Source: Symbiodinium natans (taxonomy: Eukaryota; Sar; Dinophyceae; Suessiales; Symbiodiniaceae). From it: a DNA stretch of 64,000 bases. The translations under genes and the position numbers were made by a program. Below the pieces are notes generated by a model, which saw only the letters and a program-made list of their open reading frames with translations, was not told the origin of the DNA and searched no databases. The stretch spans positions 407,074-471,073 of the forward strand of contig CAJNDS010002358.1 in the NCBI GenBank assembly GCA_905221605.1. Direction: 5' to 3'. This document shows positions 35,451-46,918 of the stretch, one piece after another. Each line of letters begins with the position of its first letter. Within the stretch, counting starts at the first letter, position 1.

Positions 35451-35507
35451 GCTTTTTTCAACGTCATTTGCGGCAGGATAGCGCTCCAATGAGCTAGCAT
35501 TGAAGGC

Positions 35508-36245
35508 CGTCTCGCCAGGCCTTGAGGCCTTGAAACCTGAAACGCTAGGCCTTGAGGCCCTGAAACCCCAAACACCAGGCCTTGAGGCCCTGAAACCCTA
35601 AACACCAGGCCGTGAGGCCGTGAAACCCTAAACACCAGGCCTTGAGGCCTGAAACCCTAAACGCCAGGCCTTGAGGCCTTGAAACCCTAACCACCAGGCC
35701 TTGAGGCACTGAAACCCTAAACGCCAGGCCGTGACGCCTTGAAACCCTAAACACCAGGCCTTGACGAGCACTTAACACAAGCCACGCCAGGCCTTGAGGC
35801 CTTGAAACCCTAAACACCAGGCCGTGAGGCCGTGAAACCCTAAACACCAGGCCTTGAGGCCCTGAAACCCTAAACGCCAGGCCTTGAGGCCTTGAAACCC
35901 TAACCACCAGGCCTTGAGGCACTGAAACCCTAAACGCCAGGCCGTGACGCCTTGAAACCCTAAACACCAGGCCTTGACGAGCACTTAACACAAGCCACGC
36001 CAGGCCTTGAGGCCTTGAAACCCTAAACACTAGGCCGTGAGGCCTTGAAACCCTAAACACCAGGCCTTGAGGCCCTGAAACCCTAAGGCCTTGAAACTCT
36101 ACATACCAGGCCTTGAGGCCCTGAAACCCTAAACACCAGGCCTGGAGGTTTGAAACGCTAAACACCAGGCCGTAAGGCCTTGAAACCCTAAACACCAGGC
36201 CTTGAGGCCCTGAAACCCTAAACACCAGGCCGTGAGGCCTTGAAA
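35508..36245. repeat. ~36-bp minisatellite carrying CCCTAAAC, with a 213-bp higher-order repeat
   Basis: About 20 units of the form CCAGGCCTTGAGGCC(C/T)TGAAACCCTAAACA. A longer unit containing the unique word TTGACGAGCACTTAACACAA occurs at 35761 and 35974, giving a 213-bp higher-order period. GGCCTTGAGGCC is palindromic, so single strands can fold. Long minus-strand frames (LGFQGLKAWC... repeats) are artefacts of the period. Confidence 0.95.
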
Positions 36246-36310
36246 CAAAGGGGTCGGAGGGGCCGAAATGGATCAAATTCAATGGCCACGTTTTTTTTGC
36301 CAATGGCCAC

Positions 36311-36372
36311 ATGAAAGAGAGGGTTTAGGGTTTAGGGTTTCGGGTTTCGGGTTTCGGATTTCGGGTTTCGTG
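36311..36372 (+). repeat. Degenerate telomere-like TTTAGGG/TTTCGGG array
   Basis: Two GTTTAGG units grade into several TTTCGGG/TTTCGGA units. It ends 28 bp before the spliced-leader relic. Confidence 0.85.
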
Positions 36373-36400
36373 TTGACATGTACAGCCCCACAAACCCCTA

Positions 36401-36421
36401 CCGGACCCCTTTTGGCTCAAG
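36401..36421 (+). other. Relic of the dinoflagellate trans-spliced leader (DinoSL)
   Basis: 18 of 21 positions match the DinoSL as I know it, including the 3' 12 nt TTTTGGCTCAAG; the three differences are in the 5' half. The leader is normally added to mRNA by trans-splicing, so a genomic copy ahead of a coding region marks a reverse-transcribed mature mRNA put back in the genome. Confidence 0.85.
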
Positions 36422-36720
36422 GGATAGAAAAGGGCATGCGCTGCAACTTTGGGCTCCATATGATATGTGCATGGTAGCGGAGCTCTTCCACGATCCACTG
36501 GACTTGGGAAGTGTGCTCACTACGCTGCTCTGTGCGCTCCTGGGCTGGGTGGTCCGTTCGGCTGCTTCGGCCGGACGAGACCTCGCCCTTGAGTGGAGGA
36601 GAAGGCCCGACTCGTGCGGAAGGCACGAGGCTTCAGGAAGCAGCAGAGGTTCTTTACTTGCTTGGGCCATCTGCTGCAGGAGCATCGAGCAAGCCAAGCC
36701 TTTAGGGAGAGATTGGCCCG

Positions 36721-37910
36721 ATGGCTTTGACGGCGGAGCAAGTTGCAACAGAGCTGCAGGCCCTAAGGATGGAACTACAGGAAAGCAGGCGCCGGGAAGA
36801 GGAGCTGAACAACCGGGTGCAGTCCTTGCAATCCGGTGGCCATGGGTTGCAGGAGGCAATGGCCTCTCTGGCAGCCGTCCAGCGTGAGGCGCTGGAAAGG
36901 TCATGGAGCCGAGAAGAAAGGGTGACCCTTGTGGACAACAAGGGGCTTGCAAAGCCGGACAAGTTCGGAAAGCCCGGCTCTGAGCACCACTTTCTGCAGT
37001 GGAAGGTACGGCTGGAGACCTTCGTGCTGAGCATCCACAAAGACCTGGAGCAAGCGCTGAGCTACATGTGGTGAACCTGGAGGAGAAGGACTCCCAGCTA
37101 CATGCCGTGCTGCAGACACTGTGTGAGGGCGAGGCCTTCACACTGGTGAGGAGTGCCGGTCGGGGTGCCGGACTGGAAGCTTGGCGGAAGCTGCGCCGGA
37201 GGTGCGACCCGAGCACCGAGACCCGAAGGTGGGCCCTGCTGAGGACGGTGCTCGCGCCGCAGAAGTGCACGAGGATAGAGGACCTGAGTTCCTCTATCGG
37301 AAGACGAGGCCGTGAAGCAGTTCGAGCAGAGGAGGCGGCCGGATGGCAGCCGGGCACAACTTGATAGGACATCAAAGGTGGCGGTGCTGGAAACAATGTG
37401 CCCAACGGACCTCGAGAAACACTTGCAGCTCTCGAGTCACCGGCTGACGTCGTACGAGGTGGTGCGTGCCGGAGAGCGCGCTCCCTGGTGCCACGAAAGT
37501 GACGGTGGGCCAGCGCCCATGGACATCGGAGCCTTCTCCCAAGACAGAGAAAAGGGAAAAGGTAAGGAAAAAGGAAAAGGAAGAGAAAGAAAGAATGGAG
37601 GTGGAAAGCCCCAGAAAGAGACCCGTGAGTGCTACAACTGCGGGAAATCGGGGCACCTGGCGGCGAGCTGCTGGGCCCAAAGAAAGAAAAGAAGGGAGCA
37701 GGCAAGGCCCACGGTAAGAAGAAGGAAGCGAAAGGACAGGAGAAGAAAGGAAAAGGAAAAGGAGGAAAGAACCTCCACAATGTGGAAGATGCCGAGCCGG
37801 AGGAGGAAAGCGAGGAGCCTGAGGCAAACTTCCTTTCGATTGCCGGGCTTACGAAGGTCTCGCTGTCAGACAGCGAGGACGAGGACCTCCATGACATGAG
37901 TCGGCCTTAG
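36721..37910 (+). pseudogene. Copia-like retroelement gag pseudogene with CCHC zinc knuckle
   Basis: The ATG at 36721 opens MALTAEQVATELQALRMELQ, a coiled-coil start. The gag core follows (DKFGKPGSEHHFLQWKVRLE), then in another frame NLEEKDSQLHAVLQTLCEGE and in a third TSKVAVLETMCPTDLEKHL. A basic linker after MDIGAF leads to the zinc knuckle CYNCGKSGHLAASC (CX2CX4HX4C, 37630-37671). A Lys/Glu-rich tail (EPEEESEEPEANFLS) ends in TAG at 37908-37910. Frame changes near 37066-37074 (apparent 2-nt insertion), 37295-37312 and about 37680 show decay. Order and motifs match the gag of the copia-type elements common in dinoflagellate genomes. No protease, integrase, reverse transcriptase or LTR is visible here. 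The start is 300 bp downstream of the spliced-leader relic. Confidence 0.82.
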
Positions 37911-37934
37911 AGGCCGGCCACTGTCGGGAAGGCC

Positions 37935-39405
37935 ATGGTGAAGCAGGAGCCCGGTGAGAGCAGCCACGAGCCCAAGGCTGCCCAGGGACCTAGCGAAGGG
38001 GTGAGTGGAACCTCTAGTTCCGCCCACTCCGGCCCAGCGAGGGCCATGAAAGAGGAAGAAGAAGAGGAAGAGATGAAGGAAGAAGAGGAAGGAGAAGACA
38101 GCGATAGCAGCAGCAATGTGGAGATATTGCTGTATCCGGGTGACCCAGGCTAGCCCTGCGGCTCCTGTAACTTCGAAGAGTGTGACCAGATGCACGAAGA
38201 TGGGTTCCGGCACGTTTGCTCTGCGCGCGGCTGGCCAAAATGACTCGGTAGACAAGACGATCTGCGTGGTAAGGGGCCTCAGCCTACAGCAGTTCCGAGA
38301 GCTCACCGAGGAACAGAAGGAGGCCTATAGAGTGGAATGCCGTGGACCCGGACCAGCTGAAGCGCATCAACCAGGACGATGTGCTCAAGAACCTTTCGCG
38401 CTTCATGGAAGCGAGAGGAAGGACTTCCTCAGGAAAGCTGGCCACCCAGAGGAGGAACCGAGTCAGACCAGTGGTCAGGCCGAGGTCCGTGGTGAACAGG
38501 CCAGCGGGTCGCGAAACCTGCCCGCAAGGCCGAGCAGGGCGTCGTCTACGACCCTTATGCGCCGCACGGTTGAGATGCTCGAGGTCACGAACCTGGGAAC
38601 GGAGAAGCGAGAGAAGGCGCAGCAGCTGGAGGAGGAAGAAGAGCCCGAGAATGCAAAGCAGCTGGAGGCCAGGATTCGTGAGATCGACGAGGAAACGCGG
38701 GTGCTGAAGGAGAGAACCAAGGCAGCGGCGGACCGTGAGTCCGCCCAACGTCCTCGGCTCACAGCGGAGACAGTGCTGGACCAGAGCACGACGCCCGGTA
38801 CCGCCGGGCGATTGCAGTGCGGGTCAGCCACAGCCAGGCCTGGACCGAGGAAAAGAAGAGGAGAAAGGCCGCCTTGTAGAGGCAAGCAGGCGCCGCCGAC
38901 GGGGCAAAGGAGCAAACGAGCAAGCGTGGCGCCGCGCGTTCGACTCCAGGCCGGTAAAGGAGGAGGAATACCACGATGAGGCGGCCCCTGGACTGGAGAC
39001 CGAGGCAGTGGAAGAAACGGGCGAAGGGACGCTGCGTGTGCTGAGCGGGCAAGCCCGCCAGGTGAAACGAGGTGGGCTGCTTGAAGGTGAAGAGGCCACC
39101 TTCATGGCGTCGGCCAGGACCTACCTCAGCCAGGCTGAGGCACGACCGAGACTCGACAGGACGAGCAGAGGATCATGGAGCGAAAAAGGGTCGACCTTGG
39201 AAAGAAACGCGTGCGAGGAATGACCGAAGAAAAGAAGGAAGCAAGAAAGAAGCGCGTGAAGGCGGCAAGCCGGAGGAAAGAGGCCTGCCGGAACCTCCTC
39301 TGGTTCGGTGAGTGCAACCGAACGAAGTGCCCATTCGGACACGACCTGGAGCTGGTGAAGAAGGCGAAGTTCTCGGTGTGCTCCGACTTCAGCCGGGCCT
39401 TCTAA
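37935..39405 (+). pseudogene. Second decayed coding region of the retroposed unit, ending in a CCCH zinc finger
   Basis: Coding-like blocks in shifting frames: 37935-38153 (MVKQEPGESSHEPKAAQGPS and a Glu-rich run), about 38199-38345 (GSGTFALRAAGQNDSVDKTI, SLQQFRELTEEQKEAYRVE), 38342-38420 (MDPDQLKRINQDDVLKNLSR), about 38560-38720 (coiled coil, KREKAQQLEEEEEPENAKQL), about 38935-39165 (RPVKEEEYHDEAAPGLETE) and 39175-39405. The last holds CRNLLWFGECNRTKCPFGH, a CX8CX4CX3H CCCH-type finger (39286-39342), and stops at TAA. No pol domain is present. It may be the 3' part of the same retroposed transcript or a second element; either way it is frameshifted. Family unknown apart from the finger. Confidence 0.55.
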
Positions 39406-39635
39406 GGTTTAGGGCTGTCGCCCTCAATTCCCACCATTGCTTTCCCTACAAAGGTGTGGTGAAGGTAGCCGGGCGGGGGTCAGCAGGCGGGCCTTGACTT
39501 GCATGTGGAGAGCTGACAACTGCTGGCCAACTTGCGACGTAGCAGACCTCCTGCTGGAACGATCGTCCTCAAGTCGCTCCATACGAACCAACATCGCTTC
39601 CATCATGGCGCTTGCGCCATCGACGTCGGAGGGCT

Positions 39636-39692
39636 AGGCCTTGAGTTTAGGGTTTAGGGTTTAGGGTTTAGGGCTTAGGGTTTAGGGTTCAG
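39636..39692 (+). repeat. Interstitial TTTAGGG array
   Basis: About seven copies of GTTTAGG/GCTTAGG lie about 230 bp past the end of the zinc-finger frame. Together with 36311-36372 such repeats bracket the retroposed unit. Confidence 0.9.
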
Positions 39693-39802
39693 CAGCTCCG
39701 GGTCGAGCAATCTCTAGTAGAGCCGCTGTTTCGATTCTAAAAAAAAACCCACCCACCCACAGAATCCCAAAACATTCAGAAATACAAAGTTCACATTTTG
39801 TG

Positions 39803-40320
39803 TTGTCGTTTGTTGCTCAGCTACTTTAGGTGCGGTGGCTCGCGCGTGTGGTGGCTCGCCTGCGGTGGCTCGCCTGCGGTGGCTCCCGTGCGGTGGCTCG
39901 CGCGGTGGCTCGCCAGTTCCTGGTTTGCAACAAACCTTTAGGTTCCTGCGTTGTCAATTGTTGCCCCAGCCGATTTAGGTGCGGTGGCTCGCGTGCGGTG
40001 GCTCGCATGCGGTGGCTCGCTCGCGGTGGCTCGCGTGCAGTGGCTCGTGTGCGGTGGCTCGTGTGCGGTGGCTTGCGCGCGGTGGCGCGCGTGCGGTGGC
40101 TCGCGTGCGGTGGCTCGCGCGCGGTGGTTCGTGTGCGGTGGCTCGAGTGCGGTGGCTCGCGTGCGGTGGCTCGCGTGCGGTGGCTTGCGTGCGGTGGCTC
40201 GCGCGCGGTGGCTCGTGAAACTCCGTAGAAGGTTCTGATGTCTGTCTCGAACAAGCCCTTAGGTTCCTGCGTTGTCGGTTGTTGCCCCAGCCAAGTTAGG
40301 TGCGGTGGCTCGCGTGTATG
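39803..40320. repeat. GTGCGGTGGCTCGC minisatellite with recurring flank
   Basis: About 28 copies of a 12-14 bp unit lie in two blocks. A ~50-bp flank (TTAGGTTCCTGCGTTGTC, then TTGCCCCAGCC) is present at 39938 and 40259 and, in degenerate form, at about 39803. All long frames here are artefacts of the period. Confidence 0.95.
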
Positions 40321-40329
40321 AAGGAACCT

Positions 40330-41800
40330 CACTTCACACGTGTAATTTCCTTCTTCTGTTTGGGGTCTTCGGTGGCAATTTCATTTTTGGAAGTCACTAT
40401 GTCTCTGCCTACACAGCGCCGAGGTTCACACACATGTAAATCCAACCGTTGAGGGCTGGGTGGGCCAGGAACCCACTTCAGCCCCACGCCCGGAGCCCAC
40501 CAACTAAAAACAATTTACAAATAACATTCCTGCTAATGGTTCAATGTTCCCATATAGTCTCGTTTCTTCAAGCTAAATCTGTATGAGTGAAAGATGTGTC
40601 AATTACCTGTGCAAAGTCAACTTTGTACGTACAAGGTTTGGAGATCATCCTTGTATCGACCGCTCCTACTTGCGTCACTACGAAGACTCGTTGGTTGCTA
40701 CGTTTGGCAGTTCGTTGATAAGCTTGCGCCTATTTGTTTGCACTTGTCTGAAAATTCGCAGACAATCACAAGGAGCAAAAGGCAGACATCAGCAACATAC
40801 GCAGACACAAAACAAAACAAACAAAGCGCAGCAGAAAAACCAGCGAGACTGGGCGGGAATCTAGGGAAAGATTGCATTCCATCCTTGAGCTCAGTGCGGC
40901 GACAAGTCGGATCCTTGGCATGGCAAACCTGCTCACAGCTCTGGAGTGTTTTTCAAGCAATCCCGACGTTGACGGGGGCACCGTGTCTAACAAAATCATC
41001 ACGGGTTCTGTGCAAGGTGCTGCAACCGGGTTCAGGGTTTTGGGGTCGAGGCCTTAATGTGAACCACCTGTCTCCCCTCAGTTGTTGTCTTTCCCGAAAG
41101 GCATAGCTCTCGGAAGTGTACGTCGCGGTCGCCGGTTCTTGAAGCGTATACCTACCGTCGTGGTTGCTTGGGAAAGCTGCACTGTTGGGTTTTTGAATCG
41201 GCGAAAATATTCAAAATGTTTCATCGTTGGTGCAAGGCTCTTGCATGCAGAAAACATATCTTTAAGCTCTCTTTATGGATATTTGAAGCATGCGAACGCG
41301 TTTCTTGCAGCTCCGGAGGAAAAAAGCGACTAATGAGTTCTTTTCATCGCAGAAGTTTAGATTTGCTTGAAACAGCCTTGGCTCAGAGAATCAGGGGCCC
41401 ATGATCGCACGTTATGTCATTAACCACAGCATTTTGCACCTTATGCGTGCTGCTCGTTAGATTGAATGGCTGTTGTAGGCAACACATGATTGTTGCGCTT
41501 CATGCTCAGCTATGTATCAGCAGCAAGCGCTCTAAGTTGCAACGAGAACCGGCAATACCCATACTTCCAGCGCTCTAGCTGTCCATACATCACCAGAATC
41601 AGATGGGCCTAGCAGAAGCTTGCGCTTTCATTTCACGGACCCAAAGTCTTTGAGGCGATTTTCCATGCGAATTGACCTCACAAGCAGCACGCAGGCTGCA
41701 GTCGTAAGTTGGACACAGGACAAACAATCAGTTTGTAGATTCAAATGGCATGAAGCGTCCTTTGGAAGAGCCTGTACCTGCGCAAAGGCCTAAGGTATCC
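40330..41800. other. No supported gene
   Basis: AT-balanced DNA with open frames lacking motifs or splice context. I see no RNA gene or repeat. Confidence 0.45.
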
Positions 41801-41808
41801 TAAGGTCC

Positions 41809-42148
41809 CAGAAGCTGTGGTCTCAAGAGATGTGCGAGAGATCATGCGAGATGCGTGTGGACTCGTGGACATGTCAGGTCCCAGAAGCGCAGTGCTGTTG
41901 AGTCCACGGATGCAGGCACCGGGCATGGAAATCGGAGCTCAATTTTCAATGTTCAATCCTTCAACTTTCGTCTACCTGTGGCTTGCGAGGCAATCCCTTT
42001 GCTGGCGTATCCTTGTTCAGCGGCGCATCTGGTTTTTCTGCCCCATCCGCTGGCGGGTGTGGGTCTTGGATGCAGTGCAGGTTAGCCACAATGTGTCAGC
42101 AATGCGTGTTTTTGCGGAGTTGGTTGCTGCATGCTGTTCCTTGCTTTG
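41809..42148 (+). CDS. Unassigned exon-like open block
   Basis: After CCTAAG a frame with strong purine-first codons reads VPEAVVSRDVREIMRDACGL, then LVDMSGPRSAVLLSPRMQAP and FSMFNPSTFVYLWLARQ. The C-terminal part (Trp/Arg-rich) may already be intron. Not recognised, and no neighbour exon was found. Confidence 0.35.
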
Positions 42149-42154
42149 ATACTT

Positions 42155-44410
42155 TAAGCTGGCTTCTTCTCCTCGCCGCGTCTCAGTATGTTTTGTGTTG
42201 GCATCTTCTCCGAACAGCGTGAATGGAAAACAGTCCCATGCTCTTGAAGTTGAAGGCCCGGACACAACATTGCTAGAACGAAAGCACCTGAAGCAAGATT
42301 CTTCCTGAACCCCGAAGTTGCCGTACGGTTCTGGAGTGACGGCGCAAACAAGACTGTGCCGAGCACGCTCAACGACAGCAGCCACAACAGCAACAGCTCA
42401 AAAGGAGTACTTTTGTCGGCCTCCCAGGAATGTGAACGGTTAGACCAAGATAAGAGAGTTTGGGTCTCAAAGGCCCATGCAAGGGTCTTGTACTGGATTG
42501 CAGGGTCTAGAGGTGAACACGTCCTACTGTAAAGGTGAGTCCATAAGCTTGGAAACAGAGGTTGGGTCTCAAGGATGGTTTCATGGGCAAGACTGACACA
42601 GGGTTTTTGAATAAGGATTTATGGCCCTTTGAATTGGATTACAAATTAAGAAGGCTTTTCCTCCAGTCAAAAAACCTGTTCGTACTGGGGGCTCTTGGCT
42701 CAGAAACTGGGTTGTTGGGCAAAGAAACCCCCTGTCGTGCATCCGTGAACAAGAGAAGAAAGAACAGTATGATTGCCCGTGAGGAAATAGCAGTAATAAA
42801 TCAGGGGTAGTCCAAGTAGTCCGCCTAGCTTGAGCTTGCGACTTGCATGAGCACGTTTCGCTTTTTCTTCTCCTGCTTTTCTACTCCAGCTTCAGCCTAA
42901 TTCTTGTGGAAGTGTTCCACCAATTCAACGTGGCACGTTGTTGCGGTGACGCCCGGACGACACAGCCATTGACCTGACATTGCTGCATGTCCGTCTCCTT
43001 GTAGTGGAGGGGCTACCTGTGGTGCGCGCGTCCAATCTTCGTCATACAAACTTTTCACGCCGGGTTGGAGCATGCAGGGTCGTCATCTCACTCCTTTCGA
43101 ATATTGACCTTGTGTTTACACATATACAAGTACATATACATATGCACATACATATAAATAACATATACATATACGTATACGTATACATATACATAGACAT
43201 ATACAGAGGCATATATTTCTTATTGTTATATGTATATGTATATGTATATATGGATATATATATATGTATATCCACACCAGAAGTTTGCAATCAAGGGGTG
43301 CATGTGCTGATGAATGCATGCCGAAAGGGTCAAAGTGTTGCTTCAGCTGAACGAAGGAGCTGTGTGCAAAGTGCGCCAGAATGGCAGGTCCATGTACAAG
43401 GTACAGGTCAACAGTGCAGAGTCGGCACAGGTTCCCGGCCGCTGGAACTTCCCAAGCTCCCGGAGAGGCCGGCTACGATCTGCTGACAGTGCTCCGAATG
43501 CTTGCTGCTCCCATCCAAGCTTTACACAGCTCAACACAGCTCAACATAGCTCAACTGTTGTGTCAGTCAGCCAACCCCTTCATGGGGCTTTCACTCTTCT
43601 CGCCGGCTACAACAGGACTTGATTTGTGCAAATGGTGCTGATAGACGGTATGGAACGTCACAACGAGTGCGGAAGCTGTGCGTTCTCCTGAGGAAGTCTC
43701 TTTGCAACAGCTGTAACAACACTGCACAGCAGAGCTGTTGACGACAGTGGTGGGCTTAGCATCTGCCAGCTTTCTTGCCCCCTGAAATAAGGCGACCTGC
43801 TTGAGAAGGGCTTCCCAGCACCTCTAGGTCCCTAGGTACGTCTTGCACGATGCTCCACTTGCTGTTGGTTCCAAGGTAAGATCACACCTGCACGTCCTAG
43901 TGCGGGCCCTGGCCGAACAAGCACCTGGCATGTTGCTACAGAGCGCGGAAGTGCAGCAACAAATCCAGTGCACCTAGTAGATGACCATTCCTGATCCCGC
44001 ATGATCTCAGACAAGGTGGCGAAGAGTCGGTGTGGTTAAAGTCAACTGAGGCAGCAGGGTTGTCAATTCCAGTCCAATGGACTTTTCAGTAGCAAATACT
44101 CTCAGCAAAGTCCTCCCCACAACAGGGTTCGACGTGGGGACCCGTGTACAGTGGCGGTTCCCACTGGATTCCGGATGCTCTGTCCCATCTTGCATCCACA
44201 TCCACTAGGAGACATGTTGCAGCCGGGGTGGCAACCACTAGGCCCTTGCAGCTTAGGATATCCTGACGGGACGCTGGCAGCTGGCATCACGTGATTCCTA
44301 AGTCTAGCCTCACTTTAGCGTTGCTCGGGCATCGTAGACGTCATTCTCTTGCCAATCCTGTCATCAGTCAAGATGGCACCCCACTCGCATCTTTCAAGCT
44401 GCCTGCTCTT
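42155..44410. other. No supported gene; contains a microsatellite
   Basis: Includes an (ATAC/TATA)n tract at about 43118-43272 and AGCTCAACAC repeats near 43528-43555. No motif-bearing frame. Confidence 0.45.
43118..43272. repeat. ATAC/TATA-type microsatellite
   Basis: Alternating ACATATACATATAC and GTATATGTATATG words, partly self-complementary. Confidence 0.85.
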
Positions 44411-44415
44411 TGGAG

Positions 44416-44619
44416 GCAGAGCAGCCACAAAGTCAAGAGGAGACAGTCGAAGCTGACAAAGATGAAGAACACAACGAAGAAAGCAAAGATGGAGACGGCG
44501 ATGAACCCACAGGCCAGGGAATGCTGCAATCTGCAGTGAAAGCCAGGCTGTTGTCGGGCTTTGCAGGGGAGGAGGAGGAGGAAGTTATTTTCCGAGCTGA
44601 TTGCAAGCTCTGGAAGCTG
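44416..44619 (+). CDS. RanBP1-domain protein exon
   Basis: The exon runs from acceptor TTTGGAG to GC donor (AAG CTG|GCTAGC). It encodes an acidic stretch (EETVEADKDEEHNEESKDGD), then GEEEEEVIFRADCKLWKL, which matches the start of the Ran-binding domain (GEE...vlF..raKLyr). Such domains bind Ran-GTP in RanBP1 and nucleoporins and act at the nuclear pore. The rest of the domain (WKERGxG and onward) is not visible downstream, so the gene is either continued by exons I missed or truncated. The acidic N-terminal region resembles Nup50/Nup2-type proteins, but that is inference. Confidence 0.55.
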
Positions 44620-44870
44620 GCTAGCCCGCATTGTTTGAGAAAAGGATTCTAGGCATTTCTGGGCTCAGCTTGAGACCCCATGTGCACTGCATGCAGATTG
44701 CCGTGTCCTTCTACTCGCCTTGTTCGCCATGTTTGTGGCTGCCAGGTAAAGCTTCCAGTTGACTCGAAGGAAAATTCTGAGGCGCAGCCCGTGGCATCGT
44801 TTTCGGATTCGGGGATGTGTGGGCTCAAGCTAAAGGGTCAGGTGTGAGTCACCCTGAAAGGGAGCTCAAG

Positions 44871-45125
44871 GTCCTCCAAAAGAACCTGAAAGCCCATGAA
44901 AGCATCACAAAAAAAGTCACAAGAGAGAGTATACAGACGCACACGCAGGCGCTTTCTGTTCTTGCAAGCATAGGAGCTTTTTCGGGGTCTTGCAAGAGGG
45001 CCTTGAGACTTGCAGAGCGGATGGCCGATGATCGGCTTTTCAGATCTGCGGCCGTGCACAGAACTGATGGAGCACGGGCACTCGGAAAGTATTGTCGACA
45101 AGACGTTCTTCTAGATGTCACGTGA
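44871..45125 (+). CDS. Unassigned terminal exon, possibly of the RanBP1-domain gene
   Basis: After GGAGCTCAAG the frame reads VLQKNLKAHESITKKVTRES, then ALSVLASIGAFSGSCKRALR and LAERMADDRLFRSA, ending in TGA 45123-45125. Helical and basic. Strand and codon bias fit the exon upstream, but the link is not proven. Confidence 0.35.
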   Translation, partial: VLQKNLKAHESITKKVTRESIQTHTQALSVLASIGAFSGSCKRALRLAERMADDRLFRSAAVHRTDGARALGKYCRQDVLLDVT

Positions 45126-46881
45126 AGGGCGCATACGATTTTTTCGTAGAGAGACGTCTCTCAAAATACTGAGGGAGATGACACGTGTGGATTGTATATC
45201 TGCAGATTGTCGTTTCATTCAGATGCATTCTTCTCACCATCTTCACCAGTTTGAAATAGGAGTTTCGGGGCGGGAGGTGGGAGTTGAAGGGGAGCAGAAA
45301 ACCGTGTCAACCCACAAAAATCTCTATGGGTTCATAGAATATATACAATACTGCAATATGGTCTCGTAGAATATAAAGAGGAAAAACAAAGATATGGTAC
45401 CCTGGTACCCCCCCCCCCCCCACCACCCAGAGTTATCCGCGTTTTTGTGTGCTTGTTTCTTCTTCTTCTTCCTCTTCTTCTTCCACATGTTTTCTGATAC
45501 ATGGGCCGGCACAAATCGGTACATGTTGTACCGGCTCATGTTTCCAAGATCGAAGATGGCTGCGAGGCCTTCTCGGCAAATCTTGGAAGCACGAGTCGTG
45601 TCATAGTTCACGTAGTTCATTCAGCTTGTGTTGAATGTACAGAAAGGGGAGGGGGGCAGAAATTCATGAGCCTATACAAATACTCGTAAGAAGTTATATG
45701 GACTCCCCCCAAGTTGAAAATGTAAGTAGCTTCATAAACTTTACTAACATAACTGGAGGTGATGTCCCGACGAGTACTGGAATAGAATGAAGCACAGCTG
45801 CTGAACAACAAAAACGATACAGCAAACGAGATTCGGTGCTCGAGACGAAAAACCCGGAAAACCTGATTTCCCGATCTGGCCGGTTACGGATCTGACCGGT
45901 TATGTTTCTATACAACAGCCAGTTAGCAGCATGAGAAGTTCAACTCAATATAGATAGTTTGTGTGTGTTAATCATGTTAAATGAATCGGCGAAACGTTTT
46001 AGGCTCCTTTTACTTGTAGTAGCTTAAGAGCAGTGTTCTCTGTACATTCTATGTATTAAGTGGGTGAAGGTAATACTCTTGTTACAGGGCATTCGACCAA
46101 CCGAATGAGCCAGAGAAAACGCAACAATAACTTGCCTTGGACTTCGTCGAATTAAATTTGAACCACCTCCTGCTAGATGCAAAGCTTCATGAGTTTAACT
46201 CATACCTTGGCTTCGACTTATGAGTTTAACTCATACCTTGGCCTCCACTTATGTATATCTTTCAGCTAGCCTACGTGGTGTATAATAATGAACAGGGGGA
46301 GAGATGAATATCAGTGAGAGCTTGACTCGCGAACTCTATCATTATCGGGCCATGTGTAAATAAAGCAGCCAAGGCTCGATATGGTTAGGTAGTAGAAAAC
46401 CTCAGAATGGTGGTTCCTGACGAAGTGGTTATACATTTGTGTGGCCCTAAACCCATATTTTTAATCAAAGGCTCCTGCTCAAAATGTACAAATTGGGACC
46501 GAGCCTGACTCCCAAAGCTGTCCTTATGCCTTTGAAGAACCTTGGTCTTAGGGGTAGACTTCGCACTGACTTCGTCACAAGAATGTGTGCCAGGAGAACC
46601 GCGAATAAGGCCTAAGGGGGATGGGGTGCATATGCCAACTCGTAATCACAAGAGTTGCGAATATCCCGGTCGGGGCGTAGCAAATGCAGGACATATCTAT
46701 AGCATCTATAATGTCGAATATATACGTTTAATTAAACATAATCCATATATTCAATAAATAAATATCAGCAGGGGTCAGAGCATCCAAACAAGCAGAGAGC
46801 GAGGGACAGAGAGACAGAGAGAGAGAGAAGAGTGATGGGAGAGAGAGATGGGAGAGAGAGATGGGAGTGAGATGAGAGAGA

Positions 46882-46918
<37 letters not shown>

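Noticed and set aside
35545-36312. 255-codon minus-strand frame of LGFQGLKAWC-like repeats
   Set aside because: Pure product of the 36-bp minisatellite, whose length is a multiple of three.
36398-37897. 499-codon minus-strand open frame
   Set aside because: It is the antisense of the GC-rich gag region and carries no motif; the plus strand has the zinc knuckle and the known gag order.
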